Source: Bacteroidales bacterium (lineage in GTDB: Bacteria > Bacteroidota > Bacteroidia > Bacteroidales > P3). Taken from it: a stretch of DNA of 64,000 nucleotides. The stretch is taken from NCBI GenBank assembly GCA_017530105.1, contig JAFXMW010000025.1, forward strand, positions 1-64,000, in the 5' to 3' direction. Below are positions 35,135 to 44,129 of the stretch, in pieces. Under the pieces are notes generated by a model, which saw only the letters and a program-made list of their open reading frames with translations, did not search any database and was not told the origin of the DNA. The position numbers and the translations under genes were made by a program. Numbering within the stretch: position 1 is the first letter of the stretch; each line of letters begins with the position of its first letter.

Positions 35135-37228
35135 ATGAAAAAGACAGTAATTCTTTTTGCAGCCGTTCTCCTGCTCACCGTCGGCTGTAAACACAAACAG
35201 CAGGAAATGAAAAATGTTATTGGCAAGCCTGTGGTGACTGTTGACAACGGGCGTTTCACCCCAGAGATTATGTGGAGCCTTGGCAAAATGGGCGAGTTCG
35301 CCGTCAGTCCCGACGGTAGCTGCATAGCCTTCACAAACACCTATTACGACATCGCCCAGAACAAGGGCAATGCCGAAATCTATCTCCTACCCACCTCCGG
35401 CGACGGCCAGGCGGTACGCGTTACCAACTCCGCCGAAAGCGAGTTCAACCCCGTGTGGCTCAACGACAACACTCTTCTCTTCGCGCGTGGAAACAATATT
35501 ATTTCGATGAATGTCAACCGCAAGAGCGAGAGAAAACTTGCCACCATCGAGGCTGGTCTCGAAGGATTCAAAGTTTCCCCCAAAGGCGACAAAATCCTTT
35601 ACATCAGCGACCTTCCTGTTCAGCGTCCCGAAAGCATCGAACGCCTTTATGCTGGGCTCGACCAAACCACTGGACGCATCAACGAGGACCTGATGTATCG
35701 TCACTGGGACAGCTGGGTGGACGAATACCCCCACATCTTCCTTGCCCTCCTCACCGAAAAGAATGTCGACCTCGGCAATGTGGTTGATGTCATCGGTTCC
35801 AAACCTTACGAATGCCCCATGCGCCCCTGGGGCGGTGTCGAGCAGTTCAACTTCTCGCCCGACGGCAGCCGCATAGCCTACACCTGCCGTGCCAAGACCG
35901 GGAAGGATTACTCCCTCAGCACCAACAGCGACATCTACGTCTATACCATTGCTGACGGCACCACCGTCAACATCAGCGAAGGCATCATGGGCTACGACCA
36001 GAACCCTGTCTTCAGCCACGATGGTACCAAAATAGCTTGGGAAAGCATGGAACATGACGGATACGAAAGCGACAAGCTCCGTCTCATGGTTCTCGACTTT
36101 GCCACCAACCAGCGCACCGACTACACTGCCGACTTCGACTACGGTGTCAGTGGCATCTCTTGGAGCGACGACGACAGCCAGCTTGCAGCCGTTGTCATGT
36201 ACCGCGGCACCAACGAAATCTTCGCTTTCGATGTCAACAGCCGTGCCATCCGTCAGGTGACCAAAGATGTCCATGACATCAACGGCTTCTCGCTCCAAGG
36301 CAACAACATCTACGCCAACGAAGTCTCCATGCAGCACCCTGCCGAAATCTTCCATTACCTCCTTGACAAAGAAAACCAGACTGGCAAACAACTTTCTGCC
36401 ATCAACAACGATGTCCTTTCACAAGTGCGAATGGGTCGCACCGAAGAACATTGGATTCCCACCACCGACGGCAAAGAAATGCTCGTATGGCTCATCTACC
36501 CCTATGACTACGACAGCACCAAAATCTATCCCGCTCTCCTCTTCTGCGAAGGCGGTCCTCAGAGTATGGTCAGCCAGTTCTGGAGCACCCGCTGGAACTT
36601 TGAAGTCATGAGCGGTGCAGGCTACTTCGTCATCGCCCCCAACCGTCGCGGATGCCCAGGTTTCGGAACTGCTTGGTGTGAGGAAATCAGCGGCGATTAC
36701 GGCGGACTCTGCATGAAAGACTACATGGCCGCCACTGACTACTTTGCCAAGAATATTCCCCAAATCGACGCTGAGCGCATTGGTGCCTGCGGAGCCTCCT
36801 TCGGTGCCTACAGCATCTACTGGCTGGCAGGACACAACGAGAACAACCGTTTCAAAGCCTTCCTCGCCCACAACGGTATGTTCAACTTCGAGCAACAGTG
36901 CCTCGAAACCGAGGAATACTGGTTCACCAATTGGGACCTTGGCGGCCCATATTGGGTCAAAAATGCCAAGACTGCCCACTCCTATGCCAATTCTCCCCAC
37001 CTTTTTGTCGACAAATGGAACACCCCGATATGTGTCGTCCACAGCGAGTTCGATTTCCGTATCGTGGCCTCCCAAGGCATGGCTGCCTACAACGCCGCCA
37101 AACTCCGCGGTCTTGATGCCCGTTACCTCTACTTCCCCGACGAGACCCACTGGGTGCTCCGTCCCCAGAACAGCCTCCTTTGGCATCGTAACTTCATCGA
37201 CTGGTTCGACAAATACCTCAAGAAATAA
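35135..37228 (+). CDS. S9-family oligopeptidase lipoprotein (DPP5-like)
   Basis: The 697-residue protein begins at 35135, where the promoter and the lipoprotein signal (MKKTVILFAAVLLLTVGC) agree. A beta-propeller of WD40/PD40-like strands occupies ~30-400 (for example AVSPDGSCIAFTNTYYD, FSPDGSRIAYTCRAKTG). An alpha/beta-hydrolase domain follows, with Ser555 (GASFGAYS), Asp640 (EFDFR) and His672 (DETHW). The architecture matches prolyl-oligopeptidase-family S9C enzymes such as dipeptidyl peptidase 5 of asaccharolytic Bacteroidales. It would trim peptides in the periplasm. The Gly usually after GxSxG is Ala here (GASFGAY). A single-gene unit with its own terminator. Confidence 0.92.
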   Translation: MKKTVILFAAVLLLTVGCKHKQQEMKNVIGKPVVTVDNGRFTPEIMWSLGKMGEFAVSPDGSCIAFTNTYYDIAQNKGNAEIYLLPTSGDGQAVRVTNSAESEFNPVWLNDNTLLFARGNNIISMNVNRKSERKLATIEAGLEGFKVSPKGDKILYISDLPVQRPESIERLYAGLDQTTGRINEDLMYRHWDSWVDEYPHIFLALLTEKNVDLGNVVDVIGSKPYECPMRPWGGVEQFNFSPDGSRIAYTCRAKTGKDYSLSTNSDIYVYTIADGTTVNISEGIMGYDQNPVFSHDGTKIAWESMEHDGYESDKLRLMVLDFATNQRTDYTADFDYGVSGISWSDDDSQLAAVVMYRGTNEIFAFDVNSRAIRQVTKDVHDINGFSLQGNNIYANEVSMQHPAEIFHYLLDKENQTGKQLSAINNDVLSQVRMGRTEEHWIPTTDGKEMLVWLIYPYDYDSTKIYPALLFCEGGPQSMVSQFWSTRWNFEVMSGAGYFVIAPNRRGCPGFGTAWCEEISGDYGGLCMKDYMAATDYFAKNIPQIDAERIGACGASFGAYSIYWLAGHNENNRFKAFLAHNGMFNFEQQCLETEEYWFTNWDLGGPYWVKNAKTAHSYANSPHLFVDKWNTPICVVHSEFDFRIVASQGMAAYNAAKLRGLDARYLYFPDETHWVLRPQNSLLWHRNFIDWFDKYLKK

Positions 37229-37257
37229 CCCCACTCCACAGTGGCAGATACTAAAAG

Positions 37258-37288
37258 CGGTGTCCCTTTCGGGCACCGTTTTTTTTAT
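37258..37288 (+). terminator. Terminator of the S9 peptidase gene
   Basis: CGGTG-T-CCC (37258-37266) pairs with GGGCACCG (37271-37278) with one bulge, followed by a run of T. It starts 30 nt after the stop codon. Confidence 0.82.
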
Positions 37289-37342
37289 GGTTCCCTTTCA
37301 ACAGGGGGGTGGGGAAATATCCCGTTGAGAGAGAGGGGGCGT

Positions 37343-37367
37343 TGTGGCGGATTGCAAATCCGCCACA
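37343..37367. repeat. Short palindrome TGTGGCGGATT-n3-AATCCGCCACA
   Basis: Perfect 11-bp arms (37343-37353 and 37357-37367) around a 3-nt loop lie between the S9 and DUF285 genes. No T-run follows directly. It looks like a small dispersed palindromic repeat, and only one copy occurs in this window. Confidence 0.55.
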
Positions 37368-37403
37368 GCAGAAAAAAAGCCTCTACAACGCGAACCCGTC
37401 AAT

Positions 37404-38642
37404 TTACTTGGATGTAGGTCTCACCCAAGTGAACGTAACTCCTTCCCCAGGTGTGGGCAGGGCGGTGCCATTTTGCAATTCCGTTTGTACAGCCGCTGTA
37501 CAGGTGATTGTGCAATGTTTGGAAGTAGTGGAGAGCCCAAAGCACATATCATATTTAGATACTTTATTCATGGAAAAATGCGATAGGTCAAGGCTTGTCA
37601 GCTGGCTACAGCCACTAAACATTGAGCACATGTTCGTCACATTCTCTGTGTTGAAGTGGGAAAGGTCAAGGCTTGTCAGACTGCTGCAGCAAAAAAACAT
37701 ATCTTCCATATTCGTCACATTTTCGGTGTTGAAGTTGGTGAGGTCAAGGCTTGTCAGACTGCTACACAAAAAAAACAAATAGTCCATACTCGTCACATTC
37801 TTGGTGTTGAAAGGGGAGAGGTCAATGCTTGTCAGTTTACTGCAGCCACATAACATAGAGCTCATATCAGTCACTTTCTCGGTGTTGAAGTTGGAGAGGT
37901 CAAGGCTTGCCAGGTTGCCGCAGTGATTAAACATACAGCTCATGCTTGTCACATTCTCGGTGTTGAAGTGTGAGAGGTCGAGGCTTTTCATGCTTCTACA
38001 TTCACCAAACATGTAGCTCATATCCGTCACATTCTTGGTGTTGAAGACGGAGAGATCGAGGCTTTCCAGGCAGGTGCAATTATTAAACATCCAGCTCATA
38101 TTCGTCACATTCTCGGTGTTGAAGTGAGAAAGGTCGAGGCTTTTCAGGCTACTACATTCAAAAAACATTAAGCTCATATCCGTCACATTCTTGGTGTTGA
38201 AGACGGAGAGATCGAGGCTTTCCAGGTAGGGGCATAAACAAAACATCCCTCCCATACTTGTCACATTCTCGGTGTTGAACCCTTTGCCAAAGACAATTTG
38301 AGTTATGTTGGGTTCATAAAGGTGTGTAGATGGATTGATTTTTTTGGTTTTGAACATCCATTTGCAATCAGGATTGGCATTTATCATGTCGGCCCTTGTG
38401 GAGACTCTCCAAGTGGTGCCAACCAGATTTCCATAGATTGGAACGGGTGAATCACTTGTGGAAAGCACTGTGCCTGAGGAAACTGAACTATTGTATATAA
38501 ATATCACTGCTTGGGCTTCTTTGGGGATGGCGGCATTGAATGTTTGGCCATCCACCAGTTCGGCGGCGATGTGGTTTTTCTGGCAGCCCGTGGCCAGTAG
38601 CAGGGCGGCAATGACTGCTGCAAGGAGATAATACTTTTTCAT
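37404..38642 (-). CDS. BspA-like/DUF285 leucine-rich-repeat lipoprotein
   Basis: The 412-residue protein has a lipoprotein signal (LLLATGC, Cys20). The N-terminal ~100 residues are unrecognised. Then come about ten near-identical 26-residue repeats (78 bp each) of the form SLDLSxFNTxNVTxMxxMFxxC, at ~115-375. This matches the DUF285 (PF03382-type) leucine-rich surface repeats of Mycoplasma and Bacteroidales BspA-like proteins. Alternating units end in FNTKNVTDM or FNTENVTNM. The tail (GVTFTWVRPTSK) carries no T9SS signal. A role in adhesion or host-protein binding is inferred from the family. Confidence 0.88.
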   Translation of the reverse strand: MKKYYLLAAVIAALLLATGCQKNHIAAELVDGQTFNAAIPKEAQAVIFIYNSSVSSGTVLSTSDSPVPIYGNLVGTTWRVSTRADMINANPDCKWMFKTKKINPSTHLYEPNITQIVFGKGFNTENVTSMGGMFCLCPYLESLDLSVFNTKNVTDMSLMFFECSSLKSLDLSHFNTENVTNMSWMFNNCTCLESLDLSVFNTKNVTDMSYMFGECRSMKSLDLSHFNTENVTSMSCMFNHCGNLASLDLSNFNTEKVTDMSSMLCGCSKLTSIDLSPFNTKNVTSMDYLFFLCSSLTSLDLTNFNTENVTNMEDMFFCCSSLTSLDLSHFNTENVTNMCSMFSGCSQLTSLDLSHFSMNKVSKYDMCFGLSTTSKHCTITCTAAVQTELQNGTALPTPGEGVTFTWVRPTSK

Positions 38643-38682
38643 GGTGTGTGGGGTTGCTTGTTAATGTCTTGTTTTGTTTTTG

Positions 38683-38690
38683 CAAAACTA
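38683..38690 (-). promoter_or_regulatory. -7 box of the DUF285 lipoprotein gene
   Basis: Minus-strand TAGTTTTG matches TAnnTTTG, 41-48 nt before the ATG. No properly spaced -33 TTG is visible. The rest of the 385-bp gap up to the OmpA gene holds only the promoter at 38978. Confidence 0.5.
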
Positions 38691-38977
38691 CATAAATTAT
38701 CTGACATAAACAGAAAACCATGAACAAATGCCTGTACAACACGAAGAATCATATATTTACCGTAACGGTATTGTAGTTTGTTTTCTCCGAGGTGGGGTTG
38801 CCCTTATCCTTTTCTTCGGGTATGAGGGTGCGGGAAGAGGCAATATAAATATATGAGCAGATTGTCGGGCAAGTTGTCACAGGTTGATGTAGGCCCTTAA
38901 GACTATCCGCCTGACCATCTCTTGGAAGGTGTTGCAACTTTTTTTCTCAAAAAAACTTCCAATTCAAAAATTATTCG

Positions 38978-38985
38978 TAATTTTG
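38978..38985 (+). promoter_or_regulatory. -7 box of the OmpA-family gene
   Basis: TAATTTTG matches the consensus 43 nt before the ATG at 39028. No -33 TTG at the expected distance. Confidence 0.55.
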
Positions 38986-39027
38986 CCTGTTGAATATTTG
39001 GTTTAAAATTAATGTAATAACAGTAAA

Positions 39028-40479
39028 ATGAAACGTTTTCTGATAGCTTTACTCGCTTGTACTCTGATATTTGGGTATTCCGACATCCAAGCCCAGAGCA
39101 AAACGAAAAGCAGCACCAAAACTTCGAAATCCGCCAAAGACAAGAAGTCTAAAAAGGATAAAAAAGGCAAAAAAGGCAAAACTGTTGTTCCCGAAACAGC
39201 CCACATCCAGCTGCCCTACAACAGCAACGACTGCCTCTTCGCCGTACCCCTTAGCGTTGACCAAACCTTTGGCCCAACTTCCGCACCCCAGGGTGCAGGC
39301 CGCATCATGGAGGTCATGGCTGACAAACGCCACCCCAACCTCCCCGAGTTCGAGCACAACTCTGTGTGGTACAAGTTCACCGTTCCCTACAACGGCAAAC
39401 TTGACATTGCGGTAACGCAGGAAAACCCCGCCGACGACTACGACATGGTTGTATACAAATACACCGATGCCTACTTCAGCAACCACATCCAGTGCAACAA
39501 AGTGCTGCCAGTCGCCGTCAACCTCTCCGCTGTCGACAGCGCCTTGCTCGCCAAGCCTAAACGTGGTGCAGCCACTACGGGCGCAAGCGATGAAAAACTC
39601 GATGCAAAAGCCCGCGCCGAGGCCGCCAAACTGGCTCGTCAGCAGCAGGAAAAGGCTGCCGCTATGGGTACAATAGGCATGTTCCACGAAGCCGAAGACA
39701 TCCTTCTCACCAAAGCCTCCACCAAACGTCACATCCGCTCCATCGACGTTCGCAAAGGCGAAATCTACTACATCATGCTCGACAATGTCACCCCCAAAGG
39801 CTCCGGCCACAGCATCAAAGTGTCCATCTTTGTCGAAGCCTTCGAAGTCCCCGTTTCCTTCTACGACCCCAAAATCCGCAAGAATGTCGACGTCAACCTT
39901 ACCATCCTCGAAAAGAACACCAACAACCGTGTCATAGTCCACAACGAAAAATTCCGTGGCGGCCGTGTCAAATTCGTCCCCGGCTTCAACTACACCCTCT
40001 ATGCCAAACGCGACGGCTATTTCTCAATCTTCTACGATTTCAATGCCGACCGTTTTAAGGAAGACACCCTCCTCCGCATGAAACTCTACCGCGCCGAGCG
40101 AGGCACCGTCTATCCCATCTCCGACATCTATTTCGGCAACGAGTATGAACTGCTTCCCGCCTCCGACTCCAACCTCATGAACTATGTACAAATGTTCAAG
40201 AACCACCCCGATGTAGCCTTCACCATCAAGGGCTGGGTGCAGACCTACGGTGTCGACCCCGAGCATGACCAGCTCGTCTCGCTCGAGCGCGCCAAAGCTG
40301 TCAAAGAATTCTTTGTCAAGAACGGTGTCCCCGAAGAGAACATCAAAACCTCCGGCATGACACCCACCGACATCAAACGCGCCGCCACTGCCGCTTTCGA
40401 CAACAAAAAGAAAACCGACAACGAATTCGTCAAAGTGCAGCTCATCATCACCGGCATCAACCCCAAAGAAAATCCCTGA
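39028..40479 (+). CDS. OmpA-family envelope protein
   Basis: The 483-residue protein has a signal peptide (MKRFLIALLACTLIFGYSDIQAQ). A striking Lys/Ser-rich segment (~24-52, many KKDKKGKK) follows. The large middle region (~55-370) has a beta-sandwich look and is unassigned. The C-terminal OmpA/MotB-like peptidoglycan-binding domain covers ~380-475 (VAFTIKGWVQTYGVDPEHDQ, LSLERAKAVKEFFVKNGV, the pattern for NxxLSxxRAxAVxxYL). It should tie the outer membrane to the cell wall. It is monocistronic, with a terminator and an 11-bp-phased palindrome after it. Confidence 0.85.
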   Translation: MKRFLIALLACTLIFGYSDIQAQSKTKSSTKTSKSAKDKKSKKDKKGKKGKTVVPETAHIQLPYNSNDCLFAVPLSVDQTFGPTSAPQGAGRIMEVMADKRHPNLPEFEHNSVWYKFTVPYNGKLDIAVTQENPADDYDMVVYKYTDAYFSNHIQCNKVLPVAVNLSAVDSALLAKPKRGAATTGASDEKLDAKARAEAAKLARQQQEKAAAMGTIGMFHEAEDILLTKASTKRHIRSIDVRKGEIYYIMLDNVTPKGSGHSIKVSIFVEAFEVPVSFYDPKIRKNVDVNLTILEKNTNNRVIVHNEKFRGGRVKFVPGFNYTLYAKRDGYFSIFYDFNADRFKEDTLLRMKLYRAERGTVYPISDIYFGNEYELLPASDSNLMNYVQMFKNHPDVAFTIKGWVQTYGVDPEHDQLVSLERAKAVKEFFVKNGVPEENIKTSGMTPTDIKRAATAAFDNKKKTDNEFVKVQLIITGINPKENP

Positions 40480-40525
40480 TTTTTCATAGTTTTGATTTTG
40501 TTTTGTTAAGATAAGAACAGGATTT

Positions 40526-40553
40526 GCCCCCGATTTTCGGGGGCTTTCTGTTT
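40526..40553 (+). terminator. Terminator of the OmpA-family gene
   Basis: GCCCCCGA (40526-40533), a 3-nt loop and TCGGGGGC (40537-40544), then TTTCTGTTT. It starts 47 nt after the stop. Confidence 0.88.
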
Positions 40554-40586
40554 CTCCCCTCCATCCTTCGCTCCTTCACCACTACT

Positions 40587-40643
40587 TCTCCCATATTTCT
40601 CCCATATTTCTCCCATGCAGGATGGGAGAAATATGGGAGAACT
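40587..40643. repeat. 11-bp-phased inverted repeat, locus C
   Basis: Left units TCTCCCATATT (40587-40597 and 40598-40608) and partial TCTCCCAT are mirrored, after GCAGG, by ATGGGAGAAAT (40622-40632) and ATGGGAGAACT (40633-40643). The core forms a perfect 20-bp stem (40597-40616 against 40622-40641). The architecture matches loci A and B but the sequence is unrelated. It lies 34 bp after a conventional terminator. Confidence 0.85.
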
Positions 40644-40851
40644 GATGGATAAGAAAGGGTGAACGAGCGACCCTACACCAAAGTTTGTCTGTTGAAATAA
40701 TACTGCAGCCTCTGTGCTGGCGTTATGTGTATTTGTTGTTGATGTTTATAATTGTGTATGATACATTGTTTTATATAGTGCGAGGGGAGGGGTGTCTGTT
40801 AAATTTTTCACATTGGTAGGGTTTATTGCTTAAAATATGAAAAAAAATGTG

Positions 40852-40859
40852 TATCTTTG
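40852..40859 (+). promoter_or_regulatory. -7 box of ppdK
   Basis: TATCTTTG with a run of eight A (40840-40847) just upstream, 43 nt before the ATG. The nearest TTG is 23 nt upstream, too far for a standard -33 box. Confidence 0.6.
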
Positions 40860-40901
40860 CATTTTCAATTTCAGAATAATAATATTAAATACTAACACAA
40901 T

Positions 40902-43673
40902 ATGACGAAATTTGTTTACACGTTTGGCGGCAAGACTGCCGAGGGTAAGGCCGACATGAAGAATCTGCTCGGCGGTAAAGGTGCCAATTTGGCTGAAATG
41001 TGCTTGCTGGGTCTCCCTGTGCCCGCTGGTTTGACAATCACAACTGAATGCTGCACGGCATACTATGACAACAACTGCCAGTTGCCGACAGGTTTGATGG
41101 ACGAGGTGTGGAAAGGCATGGCCAACGTGGAGAAACTGATGGGCATGAAATACGACGACCCGGAGAATCCCCTGCTGGTGAGCTGCCGTTCGGGTGCAAG
41201 AAGCTCGATGCCCGGTATGATGGACACGGTGTTGAACATCGGTCTTTCGTCGAAGACTATCCCCGGAATGTTGAAGAAGACCAACAATCCGCGTTTTGTG
41301 TACGACTCGTACCGTCGTTTGATTATGATGTATGCCGATGTGGTGATGGAGAAGAGCGAGGGCATTGAACCCGCCGACGGCAAGGGCATCCGCAAGCAGT
41401 TGGACGACATGCTGGACGACTATAAGGCTCAACATAACTATAAGAGCGACACCGAACTTACAGCCGAGGACCTGATGAAATTGGCCGAGGCTTTCAAGGT
41501 GAAGGTGAAAGAGGTGCTTGGCGTGGAGTTCCCCGACGATGCCAAGGCTCAGATGGAAGGCGGTATCAAGGCTGTGTTCAAGAGCTGGAACGGTAAGAAG
41601 GCCGTTGCCTACCGCAAGATTGAAGGTATTCCCGACGACTGGGGCACTGCTGTCAATGTTCAGGCCATGGTGTTCGGCAACATGGGCGACAGCAGCGCCA
41701 CCGGTGTTGCCTTTACCCGTAACCCTGCCACTGGCGACAACCAGTTCTATGGCGAGTGGCTTATCAATGCCCAGGGCGAGGACGTGGTGGCCGGTATCCG
41801 CACCCCCAACCCCTTGAACGACGACACTAAGAACGAGCAGAACAAGCACATGCACTCGATGCAGGAGCTGATGCCCGAGACCTACAAGGAATTGTGCGAC
41901 ATCCGCAATATTCTGGAAAAGAATTTCCACGACATGCTTGATATCGAGTTTACCATTCAGGACGGCAAGCTGTATATGTTGCAGTGCCGTGTTGGTAAGC
42001 GTACCGGTGTGGCCGCTTTGACCATGGCCATGGATATGCTGAAGGAAGGCTTGATTGACGAGAGCGAGGTGGTGATGCGCATAAGCCCTGCCCAGTTGGA
42101 CGAGTTGCTGCACCCCATCCTTGATTCTACCGATGAGAAGAAACACGAGGTATTGGCCAAGGGCCTGCCCGCAGGCCCCGGCGGTGCCGTGGGTGTGATT
42201 GCCCTCACCAGCGAGAAAGCCAAGGAATACCAGGCTGCCGGTATCAAGAATATCCTTGTCCGCGAGGAGACCAACCCCGAGGATGTCGAGGGCATGCGCG
42301 CCGCCGACGGTATCCTCACCGCCCGTGGTGGTATGACCTCTCACGCAGCCCTCGTGGCCCGTGGCTGGGGTAAGTGCTGCATCGTGGGTTGCGATGCCGT
42401 GAAGATTGAGATGGAGCGCACCTCCGTCAGCGTCGACGAATACGGCAAGAAGAAAGTTAATGTCGAGGAGCACGGCACCGTGACCATTGGCGGCAAGGTG
42501 TTCCACGAAGGTGATTTGCTTAGCCTCAACGGCTCTAAGGGCTGGGTCTACGATGAAGAGGTGAAGATGATCAACGCCACCGAGAACCCCCTGTTCCAGC
42601 AGTTCATGAAACTGGTCGACAAGTTCCGCAAGATGGGTGTCCGCACCAATGCTGACAACCCCGCCGATGCCCAGAAGGCCATCGAATTCGGTGCCGAAGG
42701 AATCGGTCTGTTCCGTATTGAGCACATGTTCTATGGCGAGAACAGTGAGGTGCCTTTAGAGAAACTGCGCAACATGATTCTGGCCGACACGCTGGATGCC
42801 CGCAAGGCTGCTTTGGCCGAACTGGAGCCTTATATCAAGGAGAGTGCAAAGGGTACACTGAAGGTGATGGATGGCAAGCCCCTTACTTTCCGTCTTATGG
42901 ATCCCCCATTGCACGAGTTTGTGCCTCAGACCGAGGAGAAACAGCGCGAGGTGGCAAAGCTTCGCGGTATTGAATTTGATACTCTGCACGCCCGTATCGA
43001 GAGTATGCACGAGGTGAATCCTATGATGGGTCTGCGTGGTGTCCGCCTGGGTATCATCTATCCCGAGATTACCGAGACTCAGTTCCGTGCCCTGTTCAGC
43101 GCCACAGTTGAATTGATGAAGGAAGGCATGAACCCCATGCTTGAAATCATGGTTCCTCTGACCATCAACGCTGCCGAGTTGAAGCATCAGAAGGCTTTGG
43201 CCGACCGTGTGAAGAAAGAGGTTGAAGAGAAGTATGGCATTCAGTTCAACTATAAGTTCGGCACCATGATTGAGATTCCGCGCGCCGCACTGGTTGCCAA
43301 CCAGATTGCCGAGGTTGCCGAGTTCTTCAGTTTCGGTACCAACGACCTGACCCAGATGACATTTGGTTTCAGCCGCGACGATGTGAATGCTATCGTGAAG
43401 ACTTACGTCGATGAGAAGATTATCCCCGCTGACCCGTTCAACAACTTCGACCGCGAGTGTGTTGGTGAGTTGGTGAAGATTGGTATCGAACGTGGCCGCA
43501 GCACACGCGCCAACCTGAAGTGCGGCGTGTGTGGTGAGCATGGTGGCGACCCGACTGCCGCGGAGTTCTTCTACAAGAACGGCATGAACTATGTCAGCTG
43601 CAGCCCGTTCCGCGTACCTGTGGCCCGTTTGGCAGCAGCTCAGGCAGCCATTAAGGAATCAAGAGAAAAGTAA
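40902..43673 (+). CDS. ppdK: Pyruvate, phosphate dikinase
   Basis: The 923-residue enzyme interconverts pyruvate + ATP + phosphate with PEP + AMP + pyrophosphate. All domains are present: the N-terminal ATP-grasp start (GGKGANLAEM), the central phospho-His domain with the swivelling His481 in ARGGMTSHAA, and the C-terminal TIM barrel with FGTNDLTQMTFGFSRDD and catalytic Cys877 in CGVCGEHGGDP. The length is slightly above the usual ~880 residues. In anaerobes it often works in the glycolytic direction to make ATP with pyrophosphate, or feeds PEP to PEPCK, which is encoded downstream beyond the hydrogenase genes. Confidence 0.97.
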   Translation: MTKFVYTFGGKTAEGKADMKNLLGGKGANLAEMCLLGLPVPAGLTITTECCTAYYDNNCQLPTGLMDEVWKGMANVEKLMGMKYDDPENPLLVSCRSGARSSMPGMMDTVLNIGLSSKTIPGMLKKTNNPRFVYDSYRRLIMMYADVVMEKSEGIEPADGKGIRKQLDDMLDDYKAQHNYKSDTELTAEDLMKLAEAFKVKVKEVLGVEFPDDAKAQMEGGIKAVFKSWNGKKAVAYRKIEGIPDDWGTAVNVQAMVFGNMGDSSATGVAFTRNPATGDNQFYGEWLINAQGEDVVAGIRTPNPLNDDTKNEQNKHMHSMQELMPETYKELCDIRNILEKNFHDMLDIEFTIQDGKLYMLQCRVGKRTGVAALTMAMDMLKEGLIDESEVVMRISPAQLDELLHPILDSTDEKKHEVLAKGLPAGPGGAVGVIALTSEKAKEYQAAGIKNILVREETNPEDVEGMRAADGILTARGGMTSHAALVARGWGKCCIVGCDAVKIEMERTSVSVDEYGKKKVNVEEHGTVTIGGKVFHEGDLLSLNGSKGWVYDEEVKMINATENPLFQQFMKLVDKFRKMGVRTNADNPADAQKAIEFGAEGIGLFRIEHMFYGENSEVPLEKLRNMILADTLDARKAALAELEPYIKESAKGTLKVMDGKPLTFRLMDPPLHEFVPQTEEKQREVAKLRGIEFDTLHARIESMHEVNPMMGLRGVRLGIIYPEITETQFRALFSATVELMKEGMNPMLEIMVPLTINAAELKHQKALADRVKKEVEEKYGIQFNYKFGTMIEIPRAALVANQIAEVAEFFSFGTNDLTQMTFGFSRDDVNAIVKTYVDEKIIPADPFNNFDRECVGELVKIGIERGRSTRANLKCGVCGEHGGDPTAAEFFYKNGMNYVSCSPFRVPVARLAAAQAAIKESREK

Positions 43674-43693
43674 ATGTAAACATTAAACTGTGG

Positions 43694-43760
43694 GCTTTAA
43701 GTTTTATGCTGTAAGTAAATGAATCAGTAATAGTTCAGACTAACACTTAAAACTTAAAGC
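43694..43760. repeat. Inverted repeat after ppdK
   Basis: GCTTTAAGTTTTA (43694-43706) and its exact complement at 43748-43760 are separated by 41 nt. It lies between ppdK and the hydrogenase genes and may mark the ppdK transcript end. No consensus promoter for the hydrogenase operon was found in this 127-bp gap. Confidence 0.5.
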
Positions 43761-43800
43761 TCGCGGCTTAAAACCGAAAGAATAAAATTCATTCGATAAT

Positions 43801-44100
43801 ATGACAATCAAAGTATGTGTTGGCAGTTCCTGCCACCTAAAAGGGTCATACGAGGTTATTGAAGCCTTCAAGGAGGTGCTGAAAAAATACGATGTGGAGG
43901 ACATCATCGATTTACAGGCAAGCTTCTGTCTTGGTCACTGCGCCCTGGGCGTAACCGTAGGATGCGAAGGCCTGGAGCCCTCGGAGCGTGGCCCACAGGT
44001 GGAGGAAACCGCGGACGGGTTCATTTTGCACAGTGTCAATGCTGGCAATGTTGAGGACCTGTTTGCCAAAGAGATTTACCCCAAACTATTTCTTAACTAA
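43801..44100 (+). CDS. Thioredoxin-like [2Fe-2S] ferredoxin (NuoE/HymA-like)
   Basis: The 99-residue protein has the thioredoxin-like [2Fe-2S] pattern of the NuoE C-terminal region: Cys6 and Cys11 (CVGSSC), then Cys43 and Cys47 (CLGHC). It is only the ferredoxin part, without the N-terminal helical domain of NuoE. It sits 29 bp before the PAS-bearing hydrogenase-like gene in the same direction. An electron-transfer partner role for one of the two hydrogenase proteins is the simplest reading, by context. Confidence 0.86.
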   Translation: MTIKVCVGSSCHLKGSYEVIEAFKEVLKKYDVEDIIDLQASFCLGHCALGVTVGCEGLEPSERGPQVEETADGFILHSVNAGNVEDLFAKEIYPKLFLN

Positions 44101-44129
44101 TTAACTAATACTACTACAACGAAAGAATT

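Noticed and set aside
37309..37782. Plus-strand frame of 157 codons
   Set aside because: It overlaps the palindrome at 37343 and the antisense strand of the DUF285 repeats.
40830..42725. Minus-strand open frame of 631 codons
   Set aside because: It is a shadow of ppdK, whose sense product has all family motifs.
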